Shown here: positions 1 through 5,859 of the stretch, in pieces
Layout of the letters: each line of letters starts with the position of its first letter
Position numbering within the stretch: the stretch's first letter is position 1
From: SLRI01 sp964393275
GTDB lineage: Bacteria; Pseudomonadota; Alphaproteobacteria; Geminicoccales; Geminicoccaceae
Reading direction: 5' to 3'
Assembly: GCA_964393275.1 (NCBI GenBank)
Contig: CAYMTA010000153.1
Location: forward strand, 1-5,859
Length of the DNA: 5,859 nucleotides
Translations under genes and position numbers: made by a program
Notes under the pieces: generated by a model
Told to the model about the DNA's origin: nothing
What the model saw: the letters and a program-made list of their open reading frames with translations, nothing else
Databases searched by the model: none

Positions 1-935
<935 letters not shown>

Positions 936-945
936 CGAGCACGAC

Positions 946-962
946 CGGGACGCGCCGTCCCG
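946..962 (+). terminator. GC-rich hairpin after the sugar transferase gene, possible weak terminator
   Basis: A perfect inverted repeat with a 7-base-pair stem (946-952 with 956-962) and a 3-base loop starts 10 bases after the transferase stop codon. No T-run follows, so it is not a classical intrinsic terminator. It may attenuate, or protect an mRNA 3' end. The next gene starts only 25 bases further on, so read-through is quite possible. Confidence 0.3.
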
Positions 963-987
963 CCGAGCCCGGGAAGCGTCGTCCTTC

Positions 988-1491
988 GTGTGTGCCACGC
1001 CTGAAGCCTACATCGCTGCCATGCGTCTTCTGCCGGCGGGCGTCACGATCGTGACCAGCGGCCCGCCCGGCCGGCGCAACGGCTTCACCGCGACGGCCGT
1101 CTGCTCGGTCTCGGCCGACCCGCCGCATCTCCTCGTCTGCGCCAATCGCGGCATGGAGACCCATGCGACGATCCTCGAGACCGGCCATTTCGCCGTGAAC
1201 GTGCTCAGCCACGGCCAGGAGGCGCTGGCCGACCGCTTCGGCGGGCGCCTCGGCATCGAGGGCGAGGCACGGTTCCAGGCCGCCGACTGGCACATGCTGG
1301 CGACCGGGGCCCCGATCCTGGCCTCGGCCTGCGCCGCCTTCGATTGCCGGGTCATCGATCGCCTCAGGGTCGCCACCCACGACATCATCATCGGCCTCGT
1401 GCTGGCGACGATCGACCACGAGGCGAAGGCGCCGCTCGCCTATCTCGACCGTGACTATGCTTTCTGCGTGCCGGCCGGCGGCCGCCACTGA
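988..1491 (+). CDS. Flavin reductase domain protein (FMN-binding, HpaC/RutF-like)
   Basis: This 167-residue single-domain protein belongs to the flavin reductase-like family. Members bind FMN or FAD and use NAD(P)H to supply reduced flavin, typically to a two-component monooxygenase. Visible family motifs are GVTIVTS (residues 18-24), GFTATAVCSVSADPP (32-46, the flavin phosphate-binding region), FAVNVLS (68-74), ADRFGG (81-86) and a C-terminal APLAYLDRDY (148-157). Length is normal for the short class (about 160-180 residues). GTG 988 is the only usable start after the upstream stop at 935 that keeps the N-terminal helix; ATG 1021 would leave only MRLLPAG before the first strand. A GGGAAG (971-976), 11 bases upstream, is a modest ribosome binding site. 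It lies 52 bases after the sugar transferase, probably co-transcribed, but no oxygenase partner is in the window. The substrate system is therefore unknown, and only the family call is firm. Confidence 0.88.
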   Translation: MCATPEAYIAAMRLLPAGVTIVTSGPPGRRNGFTATAVCSVSADPPHLLVCANRGMETHATILETGHFAVNVLSHGQEALADRFGGRLGIEGEARFQAADWHMLATGAPILASACAAFDCRVIDRLRVATHDIIIGLVLATIDHEAKAPLAYLDRDYAFCVPAGGRH

Positions 1492-1527
1492 GGGCCTTCC
1501 GCGTGCCAATCGGCGGCCGCCACCGAG
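1466..1527 (+). repeat. Short tandem duplication of the reductase gene 3' end (two 27-base units)
   Basis: Bases 1466-1492 and 1501-1527 match at 23 of 27 positions with a 35-base offset; all four differences are transitions. The first copy encodes the reductase C-terminus (CVPAGGRH) and its TGA stop. In the second copy the corresponding triplet is CGA, and it lies in the intergenic gap. Each unit contains the 10-base palindrome GGCGGCCGCC (1477-1486 and 1512-1521). It looks like an old local duplication that has decayed. Confidence 0.7.
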
Positions 1528-1541
1528 CGCCGTGGCCGCTG
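1514..1541. terminator. Imperfect hairpin between convergent genes, possible bidirectional terminator
   Basis: Bases 1514-1523 can pair with 1532-1541 around an 8-base loop, with one mismatch (1518/1537) and one G-T wobble. It sits directly behind the stop codon of the minus-strand DUF2155 gene and 22 bases past the stop of the plus-strand reductase gene, where termination of both units would be expected. There is no T-run on either side, so function is uncertain; Rho-dependent termination is an equal alternative. Confidence 0.27.
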
Positions 1542-1937
1542 TCAGGGCGCCGGTTCGTCGACCGCGAGCGGCTCGCGGCAATCGATGACCCAGACGTCGT
1601 AGACCGGGTGCTCGAGCGCCGAGATGCCCGGCGTCGAGGCGAACATCCAGCCGGTGAAGACCCTTCTGCTGCCGTCGCCGGACTCGACCTCGTCGATCTC
1701 GAGGAACGCGGCGCTCTCCGGCGGCTCGGTCGGCGGCGTCTCGAGGCAGGCCCGGGCGCGGATGGCGAGGCTGCCGAAGCGAATCTCCTCGCCGATCCTG
1801 AGCTCGAGCACGCTGACCCTGGCGGTCACCTTGTCGAGCCCCTGCAGCACCACCACGCCGTTCTCGAGGGTCGGCTCGGCCATGGCCCCGCCGAGCCCCG
1901 CCAGCAGCAGGGCAAGGACGAGGGCCACCCTTTTCAT
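1542..1937 (-). CDS. DUF2155 domain-containing secreted protein
   Basis: This is a 131-residue exported protein of unknown function. Residues 1-20 form a clear signal peptide (basic MKR, a Leu/Ala/Val-rich core, AMA cleavage motif at 18-20), so the mature product is periplasmic or outer-membrane associated. The mature part shows the DUF2155 pattern: LQGLDKVTARV near the start, then FGSLAIRARAC, TEPPESAAFLEID, FTGWMFAST, and ALEHPVYDVWVIDC at the C-terminus, with two cysteines that could form a disulphide. The family is largely alphaproteobacterial and has no established biochemical role. The ATG overlaps the mlaD stop by four bases (ATGA, 1937-1934), and no good ribosome binding site precedes it, so translation is probably coupled to mlaD. 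It is the last gene of the minus-strand series. In many alphaproteobacteria, as I recall, this gene sits beside NDUFA12 and aat; neither is next to it here. Confidence 0.9.
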   Translation of the reverse strand: MKRVALVLALLLAGLGGAMAEPTLENGVVVLQGLDKVTARVSVLELRIGEEIRFGSLAIRARACLETPPTEPPESAAFLEIDEVESGDGSRRVFTGWMFASTPGISALEHPVYDVWVIDCREPLAVDEPAP

Positions 1938-2482
1938 TGTGCGGGTGCCGCGGGGGCGCTCCCGCCCCCATTGGGTGCGGGCGCCGCGGGGAAGGCTTCG
2001 CCGCCGTCGGCCTTGGGTGCCGCGGGAGCGCTGCCGCCGCCACTGGCCTGGCTGAAGATGAACTGGCCGAGCAGGTCCTCGAAGTTCACCGAGGACTGGG
2101 TGAAGGTGATCTCGTCGCCGTTCTTCAGGACCGCCTCGTCGCCGCCCGGCACGATGGCCAGATACTTGCCGCCGAGCAGGCCGGCGCTGACCACCGCCGC
2201 CGTGCTGTCCGCCGGCAGCTCGACCGAGGAGGCGACGCTGAACCTCACCACCGCCCGGAACGAGACCGGGTCGAGGCTCTGGGCCAGCACCTGGCCGACC
2301 TTGATGCCGCTGATGCGCACCGCCCCGCCGACATCGAGCCCGTCGATCCGGTCGAACTTGGCGGTCAGCGCATAGCCGCCGGGATCGCCGACATCGGCGC
2401 GCGCGTAGGCCCAGACGAAGAAGCCCACGGCCACCAGGAGGACCAGGGCTCCGAGCAGGCTCTCGACGACGTTTCGCTTCAT
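1934..2482 (-). CDS. mlaD: MlaD-like MCE-domain phospholipid transport protein
   Basis: This 182-residue inner-membrane-anchored protein is close in size to E. coli MlaD (183). MlaD-type proteins form a hexameric periplasmic ring on the MlaFE ABC transporter and carry phospholipids between the membranes, maintaining outer-membrane lipid asymmetry. One N-terminal transmembrane helix (about residues 8-27) is followed by a single MCE domain (about 36-114) with FDRIDGLDVGGAVRISGIKV (43-62) and the conserved GLLGGKYLAIVPGG (101-114). The amphipathic region NFEDLLGQFIFSQ (133-145) matches the MlaD pore helix. A Gly/Ala/Pro-rich tail (147-182) follows, with GGGSAPAAP at both ends. ATG 2482 is chosen over longer frames because a GGAG lies 9 bases upstream and the helix follows directly. 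It starts 40 bases after the ftsY stop and overlaps DUF2155 by ATGA. The partners mlaE, mlaF, mlaB and mlaC are not in the window. Confidence 0.91.
   Translation of the reverse strand: MKRNVVESLLGALVLLVAVGFFVWAYARADVGDPGGYALTAKFDRIDGLDVGGAVRISGIKVGQVLAQSLDPVSFRAVVRFSVASSVELPADSTAAVVSAGLLGGKYLAIVPGGDEAVLKNGDEITFTQSSVNFEDLLGQFIFSQASGGGSAPAAPKADGGEAFPAAPAPNGGGSAPAAPAQ
1943..2038 (-). repeat. Repeat encoding the Gly/Ala/Pro tail of MlaD
   Basis: Bases 1943-1966 and 2015-2038 match at 22 of 24 positions and both encode GGSAPAAP near the MlaD C-terminus; a weaker related stretch (from 1973) lies between them. This is an in-frame internal duplication giving a disordered, low-complexity tail after the pore helix. 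Confidence 0.65.
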
Positions 2483-2491
2483 GAGGCAGGT

Positions 2492-2495
2492 CTCC
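2492..2495 (-). promoter_or_regulatory. Ribosome binding site of mlaD (GGAG)
   Basis: GGAG on the minus strand lies 9 bases before ATG 2482, inside the 40-base gap after ftsY. It decides the mlaD start, since the same frame stays open for 98 codons further upstream, antisense-free but overlapping ftsY. Confidence 0.6.
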
Positions 2496-2522
2496 GGGCT
2501 ACGTGGCGGCGGACCGCGGCGC

Positions 2523-3641
2523 TCACGCCACGTCCAGCACGGCAGGCTCGAGGCCGAGCAGGCCGCGGGCGAAGGCATCGGCCGCGAATGGCCGAAGGTC
2601 GTCGATCCCCTCGCCGACGCCGACCGCGTGTACCGGCAAACCGAAGCGCTCGGCAAGAGCCACCACCACCCCGCCCTTGGCCGAGCCGTCGAGCTTGGTG
2701 ACGACGAGGCCGCTGACATCGACCATGGCCTGGAAGATCTCGACCTGGTTGTGGACGTTCTGCCCGGTCGTCGCATCCACGACCAGGAGCACGTCGTGCG
2801 GTGCCAGGGGCTCGAGCTTCCTGATCACCCGGACGATCTTGGCGAGCTCGGCCATCAGCTCGGCCTTGTTCTGCAGCCGCCCGGCCGTGTCGATCAGGAG
2901 CACGTCGAAGCCTTCCCGCCGGGCCCGCGCCAGGGCGTCGTAGGCGAGCCCCGCCGCGTCGGCGCCGGCCGCCGCCGTCATCACCGGGCAGCCATTGCGG
3001 CTGCCCCAGATCTCGAGCTGCTCGACCGCCGCCGCGCGAAACGTGTCGCAGGCCGCCATCAGCACCCGCCGGCCGGCCTGCATCTGCTGCTTGGCGAGCT
3101 TGCCGATGGTCGTCGTCTTGCCGACGCCGTTCACCCCGCAGACCAGGATCACCTGCGGCCGGGCCTCCCGGCGCACCGGCAAGGGGGCCGCCACCGGCGC
3201 CAGCACCCGGGCGATCTCGACCGCCAGCGCCGTCCGGATCTCGCCGTCGGTCACCTCCTTGCCGAAGCGCCCCCGGGCGATCGCCTGGACCATTTTGGCC
3301 GAGGTGGCGACGCCCAGATCGGCCATGATCAGGGCCTCCTCGAGCTCCTCCAGCGTCTCCTCGTCGAGCCGGCGCCTGGTGAAGATGCCGGCGATGCTGC
3401 CGGTCAGCGCATTGGACGAGCGCGCCAGCCCCTGCCGCAACCGCCCGAGCCAGCCACCGGCGGGCGCCGGCGCTTCCACGGGTGCGGAAGCGGGCACAGG
3501 TGCCGCGACGGGCGCAGGTGCCGCGACGGACACTGGTGCCGCATCGGGCGCCTCGGCGGTCCCGGCGGCCGGCGCCTCGGCCGGCGCCTTGTCCCCGCGC
3601 CAGAGCCGTCCGAGCCAACCCTTCTTCCCTTGCTCACTCAA
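2523..3641 (-). CDS. ftsY: Signal recognition particle receptor FtsY
   Basis: FtsY is the SRP receptor GTPase. It docks the Ffh-ribosome complex at the inner membrane and hands nascent membrane proteins to SecYEG. The 372 residues contain a short A region (1-62), an N domain (about 63-150, RRLDEETLEELEEALIMADL) and a G domain with GVNGVGKTTT (169-178, P-loop), DTFRAAAVEQL (199-209), DTAGR (251-255), TKLDGSAKGG (315-324) and closing GVGEGIDDLRPF (341-352). All GTPase motifs are intact. The A region is a Lys/Arg plus Trp motif (KKGWLGRLWRG, 6-16), an Ala/Pro linker, then a second GWLGRL (63-68) at the N-domain boundary. The start is TTG 3641, overlapping the mtaB stop as TTGA; GGAG lies 10 bases upstream, and no ATG or GTG in this frame lies nearby. 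It is shorter than E. coli FtsY (497) because the acidic A domain is missing, which is common outside enterobacteria. Confidence 0.97.
   Translation of the reverse strand: MSEQGKKGWLGRLWRGDKAPAEAPAAGTAEAPDAAPVSVAAPAPVAAPVPASAPVEAPAPAGGWLGRLRQGLARSSNALTGSIAGIFTRRRLDEETLEELEEALIMADLGVATSAKMVQAIARGRFGKEVTDGEIRTALAVEIARVLAPVAAPLPVRREARPQVILVCGVNGVGKTTTIGKLAKQQMQAGRRVLMAACDTFRAAAVEQLEIWGSRNGCPVMTAAAGADAAGLAYDALARARREGFDVLLIDTAGRLQNKAELMAELAKIVRVIRKLEPLAPHDVLLVVDATTGQNVHNQVEIFQAMVDVSGLVVTKLDGSAKGGVVVALAERFGLPVHAVGVGEGIDDLRPFAADAFARGLLGLEPAVLDVA
3476..3547 (-). repeat. 18-base tandem repeat in the FtsY Ala/Pro linker
   Basis: Four 18-base units (3476-3493, 3494-3511, 3512-3529, 3530-3547) run in frame and encode hexads of the type PVAAPA within residues about 32-55 of FtsY. 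The two central units differ at one base; the outer two are diverged (roughly 12-13 of 18 matches). The repeat probably sets linker length by slippage or unequal exchange. Confidence 0.65.
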
Positions 3642-4924
3642 GCCAGCACCACTCCATCCTCGATGCCTTCCCGCTCGACCCGCCCGACCAAGAGCCCCGC
3701 CTCCATGTCCGTCACCGCCACCAGGGCCAGCGTGCCGGCCGGTGCCGGCTCGGCCAGGCGGATGGGGGCGAACTCCTCGGTGTGGCCGCGATTGCCGCGC
3801 TCGACCAGCACCCGGCGGCGGCGACCGACCTCGCCGATCAGGAATCGGTCGAGCGCCGCCTCGCCCTTGGCCCGCAGGCGGGCGGCCCGCTCCTTGACCA
3901 GGGGCCTCGGCACCTGCGGCATGCGCGCCGCCGGCGTGCCGGGGCGGGGCGAATAGGGGAAGACATGAAGATAGGTAAGCCCGGCCTCGGCGACGAGGGC
4001 GAGCGACCGCTCGAACATCGCCTCGTCCTCGGTCGGAAAGCCGGCGATCAGGTCGGCGCCGAAGACGATGCCGGGTCGGGCCGCCCGCAGCCTCAGGCAG
4101 AGTCCGATCACGTCGGCCCGCAGATGCCGCCGCTTCATCCGCTTGAGGATCAGGTCATCGCCCGCCTGCACGCTCAGATGGACATGCGGCATGAGGCGCG
4201 GCTCGCTCGCCAGATGGGCGAGGAGCTCGTCGTCGATCTCGGCCGGATCGAGCGAGGAGAGCCGGAGCCGCGGCAGCTCCGGCACGGCCTCGAGGATCAT
4301 GCCGACCAGCCGGCCGAGCGGCGGCCGCTCCTCGAGCTCGCGGCCGAACGAGGTGAGATCGACGCCGGTCAGCACGACTTCCTTGTAGCCGGCGCGGGCG
4401 AGCTGGCGGACCCGACCCAGCACCTCGGCCGCGGGCACGCTTCGGCTGTTGCCCCGGCCATAGGGAATGACGCAGAAGGTGCAGCGATGGTCGCAGCCGT
4501 CCTGCACCTGGACGAAGGCGCGGGTGTGCTGCTCGAAGCCCTCGACGCCCTGGCCCGAGGTCCGCTCGAGCGCCATGATGTCGCCGATCACGGGTGCCCT
4601 GGGCTCGGCCGAGGCGAGGCCCTGCCACGTCTCCGGCCGGAGCTTCGTGTCGTTGCCGACCAGATGGTCGACCTCGGCGAGCCCCGCATAGGCCTTGGGC
4701 GTGATCTGCACGGCGCAGCCGGTGACCACGATCCGCGCCTGCGGCCGCTCGCGCCGCGCCCGGCGGATCGCTTGGCGCGCCTGCCGCTCGGCCTCGGCGG
4801 TGACGGCGCAGGTGTGGACGATGACCAGATCCTCGAGCCCGGCCTCGCTGGCGTGGCGGCGCATCACCTCGGATTCGAAGATGTTGAGGCGGCAGCCGAA
4901 GGTGACGACGTCGATGGCGCTCAT
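3638..4924 (-). CDS. mtaB: tRNA (N6-L-threonylcarbamoyladenosine(37)-C(2))-methylthiotransferase MtaB
   Basis: MtaB is a radical-SAM enzyme that converts t6A at position 37 of ANN-decoding tRNAs to ms2t6A. The 428 residues show the N-terminal methylthiotransferase domain with its three iron-sulphur cysteines, C11 (in GCRLN), C39 (HTCAVT) and C70 (VTGCA), and then the radical-SAM cluster motif CDHRCTFC (C144, C148, C151) followed by IPYGRGNSRS. Other family landmarks are LTGVDLTSFG (185-194), LKRMKRRH (260-267), GFPTE (295-299) and FPYSPRPGTPA (322-332). The last ~60 residues fit a weakly conserved TRAM domain. GCRLN separates it from MiaB (GCQMN) and RimO. I prefer ATG 4924, 11 bases after the dapF stop; a TTG at 4930 would add two residues, and neither has a strong ribosome binding site. 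Its TGA overlaps the ftsY start. Confidence 0.95.
   Translation of the reverse strand: MSAIDVVTFGCRLNIFESEVMRRHASEAGLEDLVIVHTCAVTAEAERQARQAIRRARRERPQARIVVTGCAVQITPKAYAGLAEVDHLVGNDTKLRPETWQGLASAEPRAPVIGDIMALERTSGQGVEGFEQHTRAFVQVQDGCDHRCTFCVIPYGRGNSRSVPAAEVLGRVRQLARAGYKEVVLTGVDLTSFGRELEERPPLGRLVGMILEAVPELPRLRLSSLDPAEIDDELLAHLASEPRLMPHVHLSVQAGDDLILKRMKRRHLRADVIGLCLRLRAARPGIVFGADLIAGFPTEDEAMFERSLALVAEAGLTYLHVFPYSPRPGTPAARMPQVPRPLVKERAARLRAKGEAALDRFLIGEVGRRRRVLVERGNRGHTEEFAPIRLAEPAPAGTLALVAVTDMEAGLLVGRVEREGIEDGVVLA
3652..3655 (-). promoter_or_regulatory. Ribosome binding site of ftsY (GGAG)
   Basis: GGAG on the minus strand lies 10 bases before the TTG at 3641, within the last codons of mtaB. It supports the unusual TTG start, together with the lack of another start codon nearby in that frame. 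Confidence 0.45.
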
Positions 4925-4935
4925 ATCCAAAAAGC

Positions 4936-5754
4936 TCAGCGGCCGATGGTGGCGGGATCGAAGCTGCCGGAGAAGCTGATGGCATAGGAGCCGCTCATCC
5001 GGACCGGACCCTCCCCGGCCCAGGCGACCTCGAGCTCGCCGCCATCCAGCTCCAGCACGGCGCGCTCGGCCACGAGGCCACGGCGGACCGCCGCGACCAA
5101 AGCGGCGCAGGCGCCGCTGCCGCAGGCGAGGGTCAGCCCGGCGCCCCGCTCGAACACCCGAAGCCGCAGCCGGTCCGGCGCCAGCGCCCGCGCGAAGCCG
5201 ATATTGGCGCGCTCGGGAAAGAGCGCGTGCCGCTCGAGCGCGGGCCCCAGCTGCTCCACGAGATCGACGTCGTCGACGAACAGAACGGCATGAGGGTTGC
5301 CCATCGAGAGCGCCACCGCCGGTGGCAGGCCCGCCACGCCCAGATCGATGCCGAGCGTGTCGGCCGGCCCGGCGAGCGGCACGTCCCTCCAGTCGAAGCG
5401 CGGGGCCGGCATGTCCACCGCGATCCGTCCGTCGTCGAGCAGGCGGCTCGCCAGCACGCCCGCCGATGTCGCCAGCGTCACCTGCCGCCGGTCGAGCTCG
5501 CGGCCGACCAGGGCCGCGACGCAGCGGCTGGCATTGCCGCAGGCGCCGGCCTCGGAGCCGTCGGCGTTGAAGAAGCGGAGCGCCACGTCGGCCCGGTCGC
5601 TCGCCTCGATCAGGACGAGCTGGTCGAAGCCGATCCCGCGATGCCGGTCGCCGAGGCGCCGCACCAGGTCGGCGTCGAGCGGCGGGGCACCACGCCGGCC
5701 GTCGAGGACGACGAAGTCGTTGCCGAGCCCGTGCATCTTGAGAAAGCTGATCAT
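4936..5754 (-). CDS. dapF: Diaminopimelate epimerase DapF
   Basis: DapF interconverts LL- and meso-diaminopimelate in the cytoplasm without a cofactor, providing the precursor of lysine and of the peptidoglycan cross-link residue. From ATG 5754 it has 272 residues, near the family norm (E. coli 274). Motifs are KMHGLGNDFVVLD (6-18), FFNADGSEAGACGNASRC (61-78) with catalytic Cys72, MGNPHAVLFV (151-160), ANIGFA (183-188), ERGAG (202-206) and ACGSGACA (210-217) with catalytic Cys211. Both cysteines of the two-base mechanism are present. The start is uncertain. ATG 5754 aligns with the family N-terminus but has no ribosome binding site; ATG 5766 adds four residues; ATG 5808 adds 18 residues and has GAGG 8 bases upstream. 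The 5755-5808 codons include several with A or T in third position (CAA, CCT, CTT, CTT), unlike the body, which favours the short form. It is the first complete gene of the minus-strand series. Confidence 0.95.
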   Translation of the reverse strand: MISFLKMHGLGNDFVVLDGRRGAPPLDADLVRRLGDRHRGIGFDQLVLIEASDRADVALRFFNADGSEAGACGNASRCVAALVGRELDRRQVTLATSAGVLASRLLDDGRIAVDMPAPRFDWRDVPLAGPADTLGIDLGVAGLPPAVALSMGNPHAVLFVDDVDLVEQLGPALERHALFPERANIGFARALAPDRLRLRVFERGAGLTLACGSGACAALVAAVRRGLVAERAVLELDGGELEVAWAGEGPVRMSGSYAISFSGSFDPATIGR

Positions 5755-5859
5755 GCGCTGCGGCATAAGGCGAAGCGGCGGCAAAGGCAATTGCCCGGCC
5801 GGCGTCATGCCGGCGGCCTCGGCCGAGTCCCAGAGCGGATCGAGCCGGAGCGCCTGCTT
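5755..5859 (-). other. Region upstream of dapF: leader or N-terminal extension, unresolved
   Basis: The dapF frame stays open through this stretch to the window edge, with ATG codons at 5808 and 5766. GAGG (5820-5817) sits 8 bases before ATG 5808. In another minus-strand frame a TGA at 5807-5805 overlaps that ATG as ATGA, so an upstream gene could end here; its visible 17 codons give an Arg/Pro/Ser-rich peptide I do not recognise. Codons 5809-5859 in the dapF frame are strongly G/C-ending. No convincing sigma-70 promoter is visible. Confidence 0.4.

Noticed and set aside
2483..2776. Longer mlaD start extending 98 codons upstream
   Set aside because: The extension overlaps the end of ftsY, has Ser/Arg-rich shadow composition, and would bury the transmembrane anchor; ATG 2482 has a good ribosome binding site.
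2481..3956. Plus-strand open frame of 491 codons antisense to ftsY and part of mtaB
   Set aside because: Same reason: low-complexity Arg/Pro/Gly composition and no family motif, lying opposite a fully supported ftsY.
3482..4987. Plus-strand open frame of 501 codons antisense to ftsY and mtaB
   Set aside because: It lies opposite mtaB and the ftsY 5' part, whose motifs are complete. The translation is an Arg/Ala/Gly/His-rich shadow without recognisable domains, as expected from GC-rich antisense frames.
5764..5790. Possible sigma-70 promoter upstream of dapF (TTGCCT followed 16 bases later by TTATGC)
   Set aside because: Only the -35-like part is acceptable (4 of 6); the -10-like part matches poorly, so it is not reported as a promoter.

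Overview
This is GC-rich DNA (C or G dominates third codon positions) with the gene content of an alphaproteobacterium. The main pointers are a DUF2155 gene, a dapF-mtaB-ftsY cluster, and an MtaB of the alphaproteobacterial type. I lean towards a Rhodospirillales-like lineage, but the sequence does not fix the genus. Nothing looks horizontally acquired: there are no insertion sequences, tRNA or rRNA genes, CRISPR arrays or phage genes.

Layout. The left quarter is read on the plus strand. It holds the 3' two thirds of an exopolysaccharide glycosyl-1-phosphate transferase (to 935), then, after a 52-base gap with a small hairpin, a flavin-reductase-domain protein starting at GTG 988. The rest is read on the minus strand as one compact series: dapF (5754 to 4936), mtaB (4924 to 3638), ftsY (3641 to 2523), an mlaD-like MCE-domain gene (2482 to 1934) and a DUF2155 secreted protein gene (1937 to 1542). 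Gaps are 40 bases or less and two junctions are 4-base stop/start overlaps, so an operon is likely. The two transcription units converge on a 50-base gap (1492-1541). That gap carries a diverged tandem copy of the end of the reductase gene and a weak hairpin.

How the genes relate. The minus-strand genes are mostly housekeeping and envelope functions: meso-diaminopimelate for lysine and peptidoglycan (DapF), tRNA t6A37 methylthiolation (MtaB), co-translational membrane targeting (FtsY), phospholipid transport between the membranes (MlaD) and an exported protein of unknown role (DUF2155). The plus-strand transferase starts assembly of a surface polysaccharide on the undecaprenyl carrier. The reductase has no obvious functional link to its neighbours.

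I found no new biological system here. Points worth a second look are small: the TTG start of ftsY inside a TTGA overlap, the paired GWLGRL motifs in FtsY around a short Ala/Pro repeat linker, the duplicated reductase 3' end, the absence of an NDUFA12 gene between mlaD and DUF2155, and the ambiguous dapF start.
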